Source: Aquibium sp. ELW1220 (GTDB lineage Bacteria; Pseudomonadota; Alphaproteobacteria; Rhizobiales; Rhizobiaceae). Taken from it: a stretch of 47,409 nt of DNA. A program made the translations under genes and the position numbers. The notes beneath the pieces were generated by a model. That model was not told the DNA's origin, searched no databases, and saw only the letters and a program-made list of their open reading frames with translations. The stretch's first letter is position 1. Every line of letters starts with the position of its first letter. Below, piece after piece: positions 33,513 to 41,338 of the stretch. The DNA is taken from assembly GCF_030398385.1 (NCBI RefSeq), contig NZ_JAOAOQ010000044.1, positions 1-47,409 on the forward strand, written 5' to 3'.

Positions 33513-34496
33513 ATGATCATCTACGAACCGCCCCAGCCCGCCACCTCGGTGCCGCTGATCGACCTCGCCGACAGCTTCTCGGACGACATCGAGAAGCGGA
33601 AGAAGGTCGCCTGGGAAATCCACAAGGCCTGCGTCGACCCGGGCTTCTTCTACATCACCAACCACGGCATCCCGCAGCAGGTGATGGACGACCAGCTGGC
33701 GCTGGCGGCGAAGTTCTTCGAGCTGCCGCTGGAGGAGAAGATGGCGATGGATTCGCGCTTCCAGTCCTCCACGCGCGGCTATGAGCCGATGGCCGCCCAG
33801 ACGCTGGACGAGGGCTCGCCGCCCGACCTGAAGGAAGGCTTCATGTCGAGCGTCAACGCCGACGAGAACCACCGCTACACGAAGCTCCAGGTCCCGGGCA
33901 CCGGGCTTAACCAGTGGCCGCCGAGCTTCCCGGAGTTCAAGGTGCAGTACGAGGCCTATGTCGAGAAGGCGCTCGACCTCGGCCGGCACGTGGCGCGCCT
34001 GATCGCGCTCTCGCTGGAACTGCCGGAGGATTATTTCGACGCCGGCCTCGAGGAGCCGCTGCATTACTGCCGCATCCTGAAATATCCGCCGATGCCGAAG
34101 GACGCCAAGCGCAATCAGCTCGGCGCCGGCGCGCACACCGACTGGGGGCTGATCACGCTGCTGCTGCAGGACGATGTCGGCGGGCTCCAGGTGCGCAGCG
34201 CGTCGGGCGACTGGCTGGCCGCTCCGCCGATCCGCGGCGCCTACATCGTCAATCTCGGCGAGATGCTTCCCGTCATCACCAACGATGCCTACAAGGCCAC
34301 CATGCACCGGGTGCTGAACAACACCAGCGACAAGGTGCGCTATTCCTGCCCGACCTTCGTCGACCCGGAATATTTCTACAAGGTGAAGTGCGCCGAGACC
34401 TGCCTTGGCCCGGACGGCACGGCGAAACATCCGGAGATGACGGCGGGCGAGCACCTGCGCGCGCAGTTCCAGAAGACCTTCGGCATCGCCGCGTGA
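33513..34496 (+). CDS. Isopenicillin N synthase-like 2-oxoglutarate/Fe(II) oxygenase
   Basis: This 327-residue protein has an N-terminal DIOX_N region (VPLIDLADSF..., GFFYITNHGIPQQVM), then the Fe(II) facial triad His208-x-Asp210 (HTDWG) and His265, with Arg276-x-Ser278 (RYS) for the 2-oxoglutarate carboxylate. This is the plant-type/IPNS-like class that hydroxylates or ring-opens small molecules such as pyrimidines or purines in some microbes. A GGGAGAGA Shine-Dalgarno precedes the ATG. It is 35 bases after the permease and probably acts on the imported compound; the substrate is unknown. Confidence 0.92.
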   Translation: MIIYEPPQPATSVPLIDLADSFSDDIEKRKKVAWEIHKACVDPGFFYITNHGIPQQVMDDQLALAAKFFELPLEEKMAMDSRFQSSTRGYEPMAAQTLDEGSPPDLKEGFMSSVNADENHRYTKLQVPGTGLNQWPPSFPEFKVQYEAYVEKALDLGRHVARLIALSLELPEDYFDAGLEEPLHYCRILKYPPMPKDAKRNQLGAGAHTDWGLITLLLQDDVGGLQVRSASGDWLAAPPIRGAYIVNLGEMLPVITNDAYKATMHRVLNNTSDKVRYSCPTFVDPEYFYKVKCAETCLGPDGTAKHPEMTAGEHLRAQFQKTFGIAA

Positions 34497-34506
34497 GGCC
34501 CGCCCG

Positions 34507-34896
34507 ATGAACCTCCTGATGCAGGTGAGCCTCTTCTCGGCGGACTTCGTGGCGCTGTCGGAATTCTACCGGGATGTCTTCGACCTCCCGGAGAATGTCG
34601 GTCTGCGCTCCGACGTCTTCCGCGGCTACATGTCGGGCGAGTGCATGATCGGCTTCAGCGCGCTGGCGGCCTACGACATGCTGGGCCTGGACGAACGCAA
34701 GGCGGGCGAGGGCGACCAGACCGCGCTGACCTTCCGCTTCGACACCAAGGCCGATCTCGACGCCGCCATCGCGATGGCCGAGGGCAGGGGCGCGACACTC
34801 GTGAAGCCGCAGTTCACGACCTACTACGGCTGGTACATGGCCGTGCTGCGCGATCCCGACGGCAACGCGCTGCGGCTCGCCTGCCCGACGCCCTGA
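34507..34896 (+). CDS. VOC/glyoxalase-family protein
   Basis: This 129-residue single vicinal-oxygen-chelate domain protein (LMQVSLFSADFVALSEFYRDVFDLP at the start, TYYGWYMAVLRDPDGNALRLACPTP at the end) can hold a metal for lyase, dioxygenase or isomerase chemistry, or act in binding. It follows the oxygenase by ten bases, suggesting a linked step. The specific reaction is not evident. A 9-base-arm hairpin (34918-34946) follows the gene. Confidence 0.85.
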   Translation: MNLLMQVSLFSADFVALSEFYRDVFDLPENVGLRSDVFRGYMSGECMIGFSALAAYDMLGLDERKAGEGDQTALTFRFDTKADLDAAIAMAEGRGATLVKPQFTTYYGWYMAVLRDPDGNALRLACPTP

Positions 34897-34917
34897 ACGG
34901 GCGATCGACGATCGGCC

Positions 34918-34946
34918 GGCCCGGCGTCCGTGAAGGGCGCCGGGCC
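34918..34946 (+). terminator. Hairpin between the VOC and cysteine hydrolase genes
   Basis: Stem GGCCCGGCG / CGCCGGGCC (9 base pairs) with an 11-base loop, followed by TTGCCTTGC. It could terminate or attenuate transcription before the hydrolase, or protect the upstream mRNA. No long T tract follows, so its strength is uncertain. Confidence 0.45.
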
Positions 34947-35002
34947 TTGCCTTGCAGGCCTGCCGGCAGCCCGGCAGCCCTTCCAATCGAAAGGAGCGTC
35001 CC

Positions 35003-35686
35003 GTGAAAGCCATCGTCCGCGGTGTCGAGAAGGAGATTCCGGACGTGCCGTTCCGCGACTGGTGCTCGCGGCACGACTGCGCGGTGGTGTCGATCGACAT
35101 GCATCTCGGGCACCTGTCGGAGGATCCGATGTGTCCGTGCCCCGCGCCGCGCGGACGCGAGATCATCGCGCCGGTCGACGCCTTCCACCGCCGGGCGCGG
35201 GCGCTGGGCGTGCCGATCGTCCATGTGCGCTCGACGCTGCGCAAGACCGGCGAGGACGATCTGAAGGGTCGGCATCCGGCGGCCTGGCGCACCCTGGTGC
35301 AGCTCTATGCCGACCCGATCCCCGGCATCGCCGAGCACGCGATCGAGGGCTCGCGCTGGACCGAATTCGCCACCGAGGTGCTCGACACCGACCTGATCGT
35401 CCAGACCAAGCGCCGGCTGTCGCCTTTCTACCCGACCGACCTCGACTTCCTGCTGCGCTCGATGGGCGTGAAGCGCGTCGTCTTCAACGGCGGCATGACC
35501 GACTGCTGCGTGCTCAATGCCACGTTCGACGCCTCCAACCTCGGCTACCGCGTCTGCGTGGCGGCAGACCTGGTGCGCGGATCGGACGAGGAACTGGAGA
35601 CCGCCGCGCTGTCGATCGTCTCCTATCACACCGGGCTCGTCATGAAGGCGGATGAGATCCTGGCGGTCTGGGAGGCCGAAGGCTGA
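35003..35686 (+). CDS. Isochorismatase-like cysteine hydrolase
   Basis: This 227-residue hydrolase has the catalytic triad Asp32 (VVSIDMH), Lys136 (VQTKRRLSPF) and Cys169 (MTDCCVLNATFDAS). The family splits amide or ester bonds, for example biuret, ureidoacrylate, N-carbamoylsarcosine or nicotinamide. The GTG start is backed by AAGGAG about seven bases upstream. It ends the presumed BMP importer cassette and would fit removal of a carbamoyl or amide group from a ring-opened N-heterocycle; that role is inferred. Confidence 0.9.
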   Translation: MKAIVRGVEKEIPDVPFRDWCSRHDCAVVSIDMHLGHLSEDPMCPCPAPRGREIIAPVDAFHRRARALGVPIVHVRSTLRKTGEDDLKGRHPAAWRTLVQLYADPIPGIAEHAIEGSRWTEFATEVLDTDLIVQTKRRLSPFYPTDLDFLLRSMGVKRVVFNGGMTDCCVLNATFDASNLGYRVCVAADLVRGSDEELETAALSIVSYHTGLVMKADEILAVWEAEG

Positions 35687-35807
35687 GCGACCGCGCGCGC
35701 CGGCGGACCACGCCGCATCGCGGGTCCGCTATTGCCGCATCCGGGCCGGAACGGCAAAGGGGCCGCCGATGGCGACCCCCCTGCTGCAGAGTGGTGGCGG
35801 ACAGCGA

Positions 35808-36434
35808 TCAGTCGAGATCGCCGACCACGTCGCACAGGCGCTGCATCGACGCCATGTTGACGCCGGCGCCGGCATCCATGCTGCCGGTGGCCGACGTGCC
35901 GTCCTGCGCCGTGCTGGCGGTCGTGTCGGTCGACACGCCACCCGAAGCGCCGGCGGTGCCGGTCGTGGCGCCGGCCGTCGTGTCGGTGGAGGTGCCGGCG
36001 GCGGTGTCGGCCGTCGTGCTCGGCGTGGCGTCGCCCGTGATGCTCGGGCTGGTCGTGGTGCCGGCGGTGGCGCCGGTGCCGGTGGTGGCGCCGGCCGTGC
36101 CGTCCGTGGAGGTTCCCGACGCGGTGCCGCCCGACGACATGGTCGAGCCCGAAGCCGACGCGGTGTCCATGGTGTCGCAATAGCTGGTCACCTGGGTCTT
36201 CTGCTCGTCGGAGAGGCCGTCCCAGCTGGCGCTGATCTCGTCTTCCGTGCGCAGCGTGCCGAGGGCGGAATCGCTGAAGAAGGCATTGCCGAGTTCCTCG
36301 TTCCATCCCTGGGGCATGGACGAAGACATGGCGCTGGAATTTGCGGTGTCCGTGGTGGTCGTGGCGGTCTGGGCAAGCGCGGGAGCACACAGCATCAGCG
36401 CGACGGCGGTGGCCGTCATCATCCTGGTCTTCAT
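35808..36434 (-). CDS. Exported Thr/Ala/Gly/Ser-rich low-complexity protein
   Basis: The start at 36434 gives a signal peptide (MKTRMMTATAVALMLCAPALAQ). After a normal segment (WNEELGNAFFSDSALGTLRTEDEISASWDGLSDEQKTQVTSYCDTM) comes ~100 residues of T, A, G, S and D repeats, then a short conserved end (MASMQRLCDVVGDLD) with a second Cys; the two Cys could pair across the repeats. It is 208 residues long. Function unknown; perhaps an envelope or matrix protein. It is transcribed divergently from the NADH dehydrogenase gene. Confidence 0.8.
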   Translation of the reverse strand: MKTRMMTATAVALMLCAPALAQTATTTTDTANSSAMSSSMPQGWNEELGNAFFSDSALGTLRTEDEISASWDGLSDEQKTQVTSYCDTMDTASASGSTMSSGGTASGTSTDGTAGATTGTGATAGTTTSPSITGDATPSTTADTAAGTSTDTTAGATTGTAGASGGVSTDTTASTAQDGTSATGSMDAGAGVNMASMQRLCDVVGDLD

Positions 36435-36637
36435 GGCTTTCCTGTCCTTTTTTCGTTGTTGCGCCTGCTTGAGCAAGCGTCCTCCCGAACCGGCATCCGT
36501 GTCCCGTGTTCCCGCACCCCGCGAAAAATTCGCCATGCAATTCGATGGCGGACGCCGGTCCCGCGCGGGCGCCGGAGGAACATTCCCGCCGCGTCGTCCG
36601 TTGCGCCTGCGACTTCGATCCGGAGGCGACCGACCGC

Positions 36638-37933
36638 ATGGACCAACAGACGACGCGCGCGCAGCGACACCGTCCGGCCGACCCGGGTGTCGTGATCGTC
36701 GGCGCCGGTTTTGCCGGGCTGGAGGTGGCGAAGGAACTGGGCCGCGCGGGCATCGGCGTGACCGTGATCGACCGCGAGAACCACCATCTGTTCCAGCCGC
36801 TGCTCTACCAGGTCGCGACTGCGGGGCTCTCGGCCGCCGACATCGCCGAACCGATCCGCAAGGTGCTGCGCGGCCACGACAGCGTCCAGGTGCTGCTGGG
36901 GGAGGTGGAAGCCATCGACCCGGCGGCGCGGCGGGTCCGGCTGGCAGGCGGTCCGAGCCTCCCCTACGAGGTGCTCGTCCTGGCGGCCGGCGCGGTCGAC
37001 AGCCATTTCGGCCATGACGAGTGGAAGCCCCATCTGCTGGGGCTCAAGTCGCTCGCGAACGCGCAGTCCATCCGCTCGCGGGTCCTGCTCGCCTTCGAGC
37101 AGGCCGAACGAAGCCTGGATCCGGTCGAGCAGCAGCGCCTGATGACGATCGCCATCGTCGGCGGCGGCCCGACGGGGGTGGAACTCGCCGGGTCTCTGGC
37201 CGAACTCTGTCGCCACACGCTCGCCGACGACTTCCGCAACATCGCGCCCGAACACGCACGCATCATGCTGATCGAGGCGGGGCCGCGCCTGCTCGCGGGC
37301 TTTTCGCAGGAGGCCTCCCGCTATGCTGAGAAGCGCCTGCGCAAGCTCGGTGTCGAGGTGCTGACAAATACCGCGGTCGAGGACGTGCGCGCGGGCTCGG
37401 TTCGCATCTCCGGCAGCGACGTCGCCGTCGGGCACACGCTGTGGGCCGCAGGCGTCGCCGCCTCGCCGCTGGCCGCCATGCTGGGGGTCGAGACCGACAA
37501 GGGCGGACGCGTCCTCGTCGATCAGACGCTTGCCGTGCCCGGCCTGCCCGGCGTCTACGCTCTCGGCGACCTGGCCCATTGCCCTGGACCGGACGGCAAG
37601 CCGGTGCCGGGCCTCGCGCAGGTGGCCAAGCAGCAGGGTCGCCATCTCGGGCGCGGCCTCGTGCGCCACATCCGCGACGGCGCGCCGCTGGAACCGTTCC
37701 GCTATCGCGGCCGCGGCAACACCGCGATCGTCGGCCGCAACGCCGCCGTCTTCGAGCAGGGTCGCTTCAAGGTCCGCGGCTGGTTCGCCTGGTTCGCCTG
37801 GGTGGTCATCCACGTCTATCTGCTCGTCGGGTTCCAGAACCGCATCCGGGTCTCGGTCCAGTGGCTCTGGCGCTACATGACCTATGAGCGCGGCGCCCGC
37901 CTGGTGACGGAAAAGGATCGGCAGCAGGGGTGA
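36638..37933 (+). CDS. ndh: Type II NADH dehydrogenase
   Basis: This 431-residue single-subunit flavoprotein transfers electrons from NADH to quinone without pumping protons. It has two Rossmann motifs, GAGFAG at 22-27 for FAD and VGGGPTGVELAG near 185 for NADH; HHLFQPLLYQVATAGLS and VYALGDLAH are family marks. The C-terminal WFAWFAWVVIHVYLLVGFQ and amphipathic following segment anchor it to the membrane face. The ATG at 36638 follows GGAGGC; an in-frame upstream extension to 36506 is not family-like. Confidence 0.93.
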   Translation: MDQQTTRAQRHRPADPGVVIVGAGFAGLEVAKELGRAGIGVTVIDRENHHLFQPLLYQVATAGLSAADIAEPIRKVLRGHDSVQVLLGEVEAIDPAARRVRLAGGPSLPYEVLVLAAGAVDSHFGHDEWKPHLLGLKSLANAQSIRSRVLLAFEQAERSLDPVEQQRLMTIAIVGGGPTGVELAGSLAELCRHTLADDFRNIAPEHARIMLIEAGPRLLAGFSQEASRYAEKRLRKLGVEVLTNTAVEDVRAGSVRISGSDVAVGHTLWAAGVAASPLAAMLGVETDKGGRVLVDQTLAVPGLPGVYALGDLAHCPGPDGKPVPGLAQVAKQQGRHLGRGLVRHIRDGAPLEPFRYRGRGNTAIVGRNAAVFEQGRFKVRGWFAWFAWVVIHVYLLVGFQNRIRVSVQWLWRYMTYERGARLVTEKDRQQG

Positions 37934-38042
37934 GGCCCGGCGGTCGCGAGGTGCCCCGCCGCGTTGCGCATTTCTGCACTTTCCCCTGTGCGCGCCTTCA
38001 ATCGGTTCAGGCTTGAACAGTTCCTTGCCGCTCGCCACATTT

Positions 38043-38060
38043 CTTGTATCGTGCGACAAG
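38043..38060. promoter_or_regulatory. Candidate operator before the thiolase gene
   Basis: CTTGT and ACAAG arms separated by eight bases lie 24-41 bases before the thiolase ATG, overlapping a weak promoter-like TTGCCG ... TATCGT (16-base spacing). TTGT-N-ACAA symmetry is common in GntR operators. It is short and could be chance. Confidence 0.3.
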
Positions 38061-38083
38061 AGGTTCCGCAGGGAGAGACATCC

Positions 38084-39250
38084 ATGACCGCTGCCATCGT
38101 TGGCTGGGCGCATTCGCGCTTCGGCAAGCTCGAGGACGAGACGCTCGAGAGCCTGATCGTCAAGGTCGCGACCGAGGCGCTGGAGCATGCCGGCATCGGC
38201 CCCGACGACGTCGACGAGATCGTGCTCGGCCATTTCAACGCCGGCTTCTCAGCCCAGGAATTCACCGCGAGCCTCGTGCTGCAGGCCGACGACCGGCTGC
38301 GCTTCAAGCCGGCGACGCGGGTGGAGAACGCCTGCGCCACCGGGTCGGCCGCCGTGCGGCAGGGCATCCGCGCCATCGACGCCAACGCCGCGCGAATCGT
38401 GCTCGTGGTCGGCGCCGAGCAGATGACGAAGACGCCGGGATCCGAGGTCGGCAGGAACCTGCTGCGCGCGTCCTACCTGCCCGAGGACGGCGACACGCCG
38501 GCGGGCTTTGCCGGCGTGTTCGGCAAGATTGCGGCCGCCTATTTCCAGCGCCATGGCGACCAGTCCGACGCGCTCGCCCGCATCGCCGCCAAGAACCACA
38601 AGAACGGCGTCGACAATCCCTACGCCCAGATGCGCAAGGATTTCGGCTACGAGTTCTGCCGCGCCGAGAGCGAGAAGAACCCCTATGTCGCCGGGCCGCT
38701 GAAGCGCACCGACTGCTCGCTCGTCTCCGACGGTGCGGCGGCGATCGTGCTGGCCGACATGTCGACGGCGCTGTCGATGCGCCGCGCCGTCGCCTTCCGC
38801 GCCAATGAGCACGTGCAGGATTTCCTGCCGATGTCGAAGCGCGACATCCTTCTGTTCGAGGGCTGCTCGACGGCCTGGAGCCGCGCGCTGGAGAAGGCGC
38901 GGCTGACGCTGGACGATCTCTCCTTCGTCGAGACGCACGACTGCTTCACCATCGCCGAACTGATCGAGTACGAGGCGATGGGCCTGGCCAAGCCCGGGCA
39001 GGGCGCCCGCGTCGTGGCCGAGGGCATCACCGACAAGAACGGCCGGCTGCCGGTGAACCCGTCGGGCGGGCTGAAGGCCAAGGGCCACCCGATCGGCGCG
39101 ACCGGCGTCTCGATGCACGCGCTGACGGCGGCGCAGCTGACCGGCGAGGCCGGCGGCATCCAGGTCGAGGGCGCGAAGCTCGGCGGCATCTTCAACATGG
39201 GTGGTGCCGCGGTGGCCAACTACGTGTCGATCCTCGAACGCGTCAAATGA
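38084..39250 (+). CDS. Thiolase-family protein (SCP-2-like acetyl-CoA C-acyltransferase)
   Basis: This 388-residue thiolase-fold enzyme has nucleophile Cys84 (ENACATGS), His285 (ETHDCFT) and His335 (KAKGHPIGATG). The HDCF motif instead of the classic NEAF places it with SCP-2/lipid-transfer-type thiolases, which cleave or form acyl-CoA or act on branched or modified substrates. A GGGAGAGA Shine-Dalgarno precedes the ATG. The stop overlaps the following SDR gene (ATGA), so the two are likely one functional unit; the pathway is unknown. Confidence 0.9.
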   Translation: MTAAIVGWAHSRFGKLEDETLESLIVKVATEALEHAGIGPDDVDEIVLGHFNAGFSAQEFTASLVLQADDRLRFKPATRVENACATGSAAVRQGIRAIDANAARIVLVVGAEQMTKTPGSEVGRNLLRASYLPEDGDTPAGFAGVFGKIAAAYFQRHGDQSDALARIAAKNHKNGVDNPYAQMRKDFGYEFCRAESEKNPYVAGPLKRTDCSLVSDGAAAIVLADMSTALSMRRAVAFRANEHVQDFLPMSKRDILLFEGCSTAWSRALEKARLTLDDLSFVETHDCFTIAELIEYEAMGLAKPGQGARVVAEGITDKNGRLPVNPSGGLKAKGHPIGATGVSMHALTAAQLTGEAGGIQVEGAKLGGIFNMGGAAVANYVSILERVK

Positions 39251-39993
39251 AACCGGTGGCCGTCGTCACCGGCGGAGCCTCCGGCATCGGCCTTGCCGTT
39301 GTCGAACGCCTGCTGGACGACGGCTGGTCGGTGGCCGTGCTGGACGCCAACGCCGAGGCGCTCGCCGAGAGCGAGGACGAGCTCGAGGGCGAGGAGGTCG
39401 TCTTCCTGCGGGCCGACATCACGGCCGGCGAGGATGTCGACGACGCCTTCGATGCGGTGGTGGAGCGCTTCGGCCCGATCGGCGGGCTGGTCAACTGCGC
39501 CGGCATCGCCCGCGACCTCCCGGCGCTGGAGACGAGCGCGGAACTGTTCCGCCGTATCCTCGACGTCAATCTCGTCGGCTCCTTCATCTGCGTGCGGGCC
39601 GCGATCGCGCGCCGCGCCGATGCGCTGGCGATCGTCAACGTCGCCTCCGTTTCGGGCCTCCGCGCCAATGCCGGCCGCGTCGCTTATGGCAGCTCGAAGG
39701 CCGGGGTGAAGATGATGACGGAGGTGCTCGCGCTCGAACTCGGCGCCGACGGCATCCGCGTCAACTGCGTCGCCCCTGGTCCGATCGACACGCCGCTGGT
39801 GGCGCAACTCCACCGTGCCGAGGACCGCGCCGACTGGGTTGCACGGGTGCCGCAGGCGCGCTACGGCGGGCCGGCGGAGGTTGCCGCGGCGGTGGCCTTC
39901 CTGCTGTCGCCGGAGGCGAGCTACGTCAACGGCCACACGCTGGCCGTCGATGGCGGGTTCCTCGCGGCAGGCATCATCCGCCGCGACCGCTGA
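39247..39993 (+). CDS. SDR-family oxidoreductase paired with the thiolase
   Basis: This 248-residue classical SDR has TGGASGIG at 8-15, NCAG near 83-86, a SVSG serine near 134-136, Tyr147 and Lys151 (YGSSK), and PGPIDTPL. It probably reduces or oxidises a 3-keto or 3-hydroxy acyl group linked to the thiolase reaction, as FabG-like enzymes do; this is inferred from the ATGA overlap. An AGGAGAA lies before the next gene, 30 bases downstream. Confidence 0.9.
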   Translation: MKPVAVVTGGASGIGLAVVERLLDDGWSVAVLDANAEALAESEDELEGEEVVFLRADITAGEDVDDAFDAVVERFGPIGGLVNCAGIARDLPALETSAELFRRILDVNLVGSFICVRAAIARRADALAIVNVASVSGLRANAGRVAYGSSKAGVKMMTEVLALELGADGIRVNCVAPGPIDTPLVAQLHRAEDRADWVARVPQARYGGPAEVAAAVAFLLSPEASYVNGHTLAVDGGFLAAGIIRRDR

Positions 39994-40023
39994 CCAGGAC
40001 AGGATTTCGGAGGAGAATTCCCC

Positions 40024-40506
40024 ATGCGCAGACGTGCTGCCACCCTTGCTTTCGGCCTCGCCCTCACGGGTATGGCCGCCGCCCAGGACGACCTCGGCAC
40101 GCCCTATGTGCAGGCCTTCTGCGTGCTGGCCAATGCCGAGGACGGCATGGGCAGGCTCTATCTGGCGACGCCCGGCCTCAGCGACGCGATCATGGCGGCG
40201 CTTGGCGAAAACGAGAAGCTGCAGGCCGAGACGCCGGACGAGAAGCCGCCGCTCGGCGACGGCATTCCCTGGCAGAGCTTCCCCGATGTCGCCCCCGTGT
40301 GCGAGGCAGGCAGGACGGTGGCCGACGGCGACAGGCTGATCGCCGAGGTTCAGTACCGCTTCCCCGACCAGCCGGACGGCAACTGGATCGACCGGCTCGT
40401 GCTCGTGAAGGGTCAGGACGGCGCCTACACGATCGACGACGTGCTCTATGGCGAGGAAGGCGAGGACTCGTTGCGCGGCGCGCTGGCAAACGCCTTAGCC
40501 GAATAG
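40024..40506 (+). CDS. Exported hypothetical protein (160 residues)
   Basis: Signal peptide MRRRAATLAFGLALTGMAAAQ, then an acidic ~140-residue mature protein with two Cys (FCVLAN, APVCEAG) and a C-terminal region RLIAEVQYRFPDQPDGNWIDRLVLVKGQDGAYTIDDVLYG. That last region looks like the end of a DUF3828- or SnoaL-like alpha/beta fold, where substrate-facing strands end in YxIDDV. I cannot assign it firmly. A GGAGGAGAA ribosome-binding site precedes the ATG. It follows the SDR gene by 30 bases and is convergent with the DUF3750 gene. Confidence 0.78.
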   Translation: MRRRAATLAFGLALTGMAAAQDDLGTPYVQAFCVLANAEDGMGRLYLATPGLSDAIMAALGENEKLQAETPDEKPPLGDGIPWQSFPDVAPVCEAGRTVADGDRLIAEVQYRFPDQPDGNWIDRLVLVKGQDGAYTIDDVLYGEEGEDSLRGALANALAE

Positions 40507-40508
40507 CC

Positions 40509-41285
40509 TCAGGCTCCCGGCCAGATCGGCACGCGGCCGAAGGCGGGGATCTTCAGTGCAGGCCGGGCGATGTCCAGCCCGGCCACCAGACCCATGAAGT
40601 GGATCTCGACGCCGCTGCGGACGCCGAGCGCAAAGCCGGCGAGGCCGTTGAAGGTGACGTGCAGGTCCCGCCCGTCGGGGGCGAGGTCGACCGAGGCGAC
40701 GCCGGGCGCATAGTCGCGGCCGGCGGCGTTGGGCGGCAGCGTCGCGCCGAGTGCGGGCACCTGCCGCAGCACGTGGGCGACGAAGCTGTTGGAGTTCGGC
40801 CCCGGCCAGATGCGGTAGTCGCCATTGTGCGACCAGGGATAGGAGGCGATCGCGGCGTCCATCTCGGCAAGCACGCCAAGGGCGCGCTCGCCGTCGGCCA
40901 TCGCCACGAGCTCGGGCGCGTTGGAATACCAGCGCCCGTCGGCCGCCCAGCCGTCGCGGCGGATCGGCGAGCCCCAGCCGACCTTGTCGTAGCGTTCGTA
41001 GCGGGTGGAACCCGGCCGCTTGAGCACGATCCAGCTGTGCACCGAGAAGGCGCCCTTGAGGCCGCCGGTGCGGGCGGCGAACACATAGACGGCCGCCGCG
41101 TCGCGTTCGGGCGCGGCCGGCAGCATGCCGCTCGACGACCAGTCGGCCGAACGCCAGGAGCCGGGCCGGTCGACCAGCGACCACCAGCCGGCCGTGGCGA
41201 CGGCGGGCGCGACGAACAGGATGGCGACCAGCATCGTCAGCAGCTTGAGCGTTTGCAGGATCCGAAAGCCTTTGCGTCTCATCAT
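40509..41285 (-). CDS. DUF3750-family protein
   Basis: This 258-residue protein has one N-terminal membrane or signal segment (LLTMLVAILFVAPAVATAGWW). The body has the conserved DUF3750 pattern: AARTGGLKGAFSVHSWIVLKRPGSTRYERYDKVGWG, SYPWSHNGDYRIWPGPNSNSFVAHVLRQVP, DVLPPNAAGRDY-like and VEIHFMGLVAGLDI. It is probably periplasmic and membrane-anchored; its function is unknown. The Ser-His-Asn-like conserved residues suggest an enzyme but no activity is established. It is divergent from the asparaginase gene. Confidence 0.88.
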   Translation of the reverse strand: MMRRKGFRILQTLKLLTMLVAILFVAPAVATAGWWSLVDRPGSWRSADWSSSGMLPAAPERDAAAVYVFAARTGGLKGAFSVHSWIVLKRPGSTRYERYDKVGWGSPIRRDGWAADGRWYSNAPELVAMADGERALGVLAEMDAAIASYPWSHNGDYRIWPGPNSNSFVAHVLRQVPALGATLPPNAAGRDYAPGVASVDLAPDGRDLHVTFNGLAGFALGVRSGVEIHFMGLVAGLDIARPALKIPAFGRVPIWPGA

Positions 41286-41338
41286 CGAAGGGAATAGGTG
41301 CGGGCGCAGGATTGAGACAGTGAAATCTTGGTGAAGCC

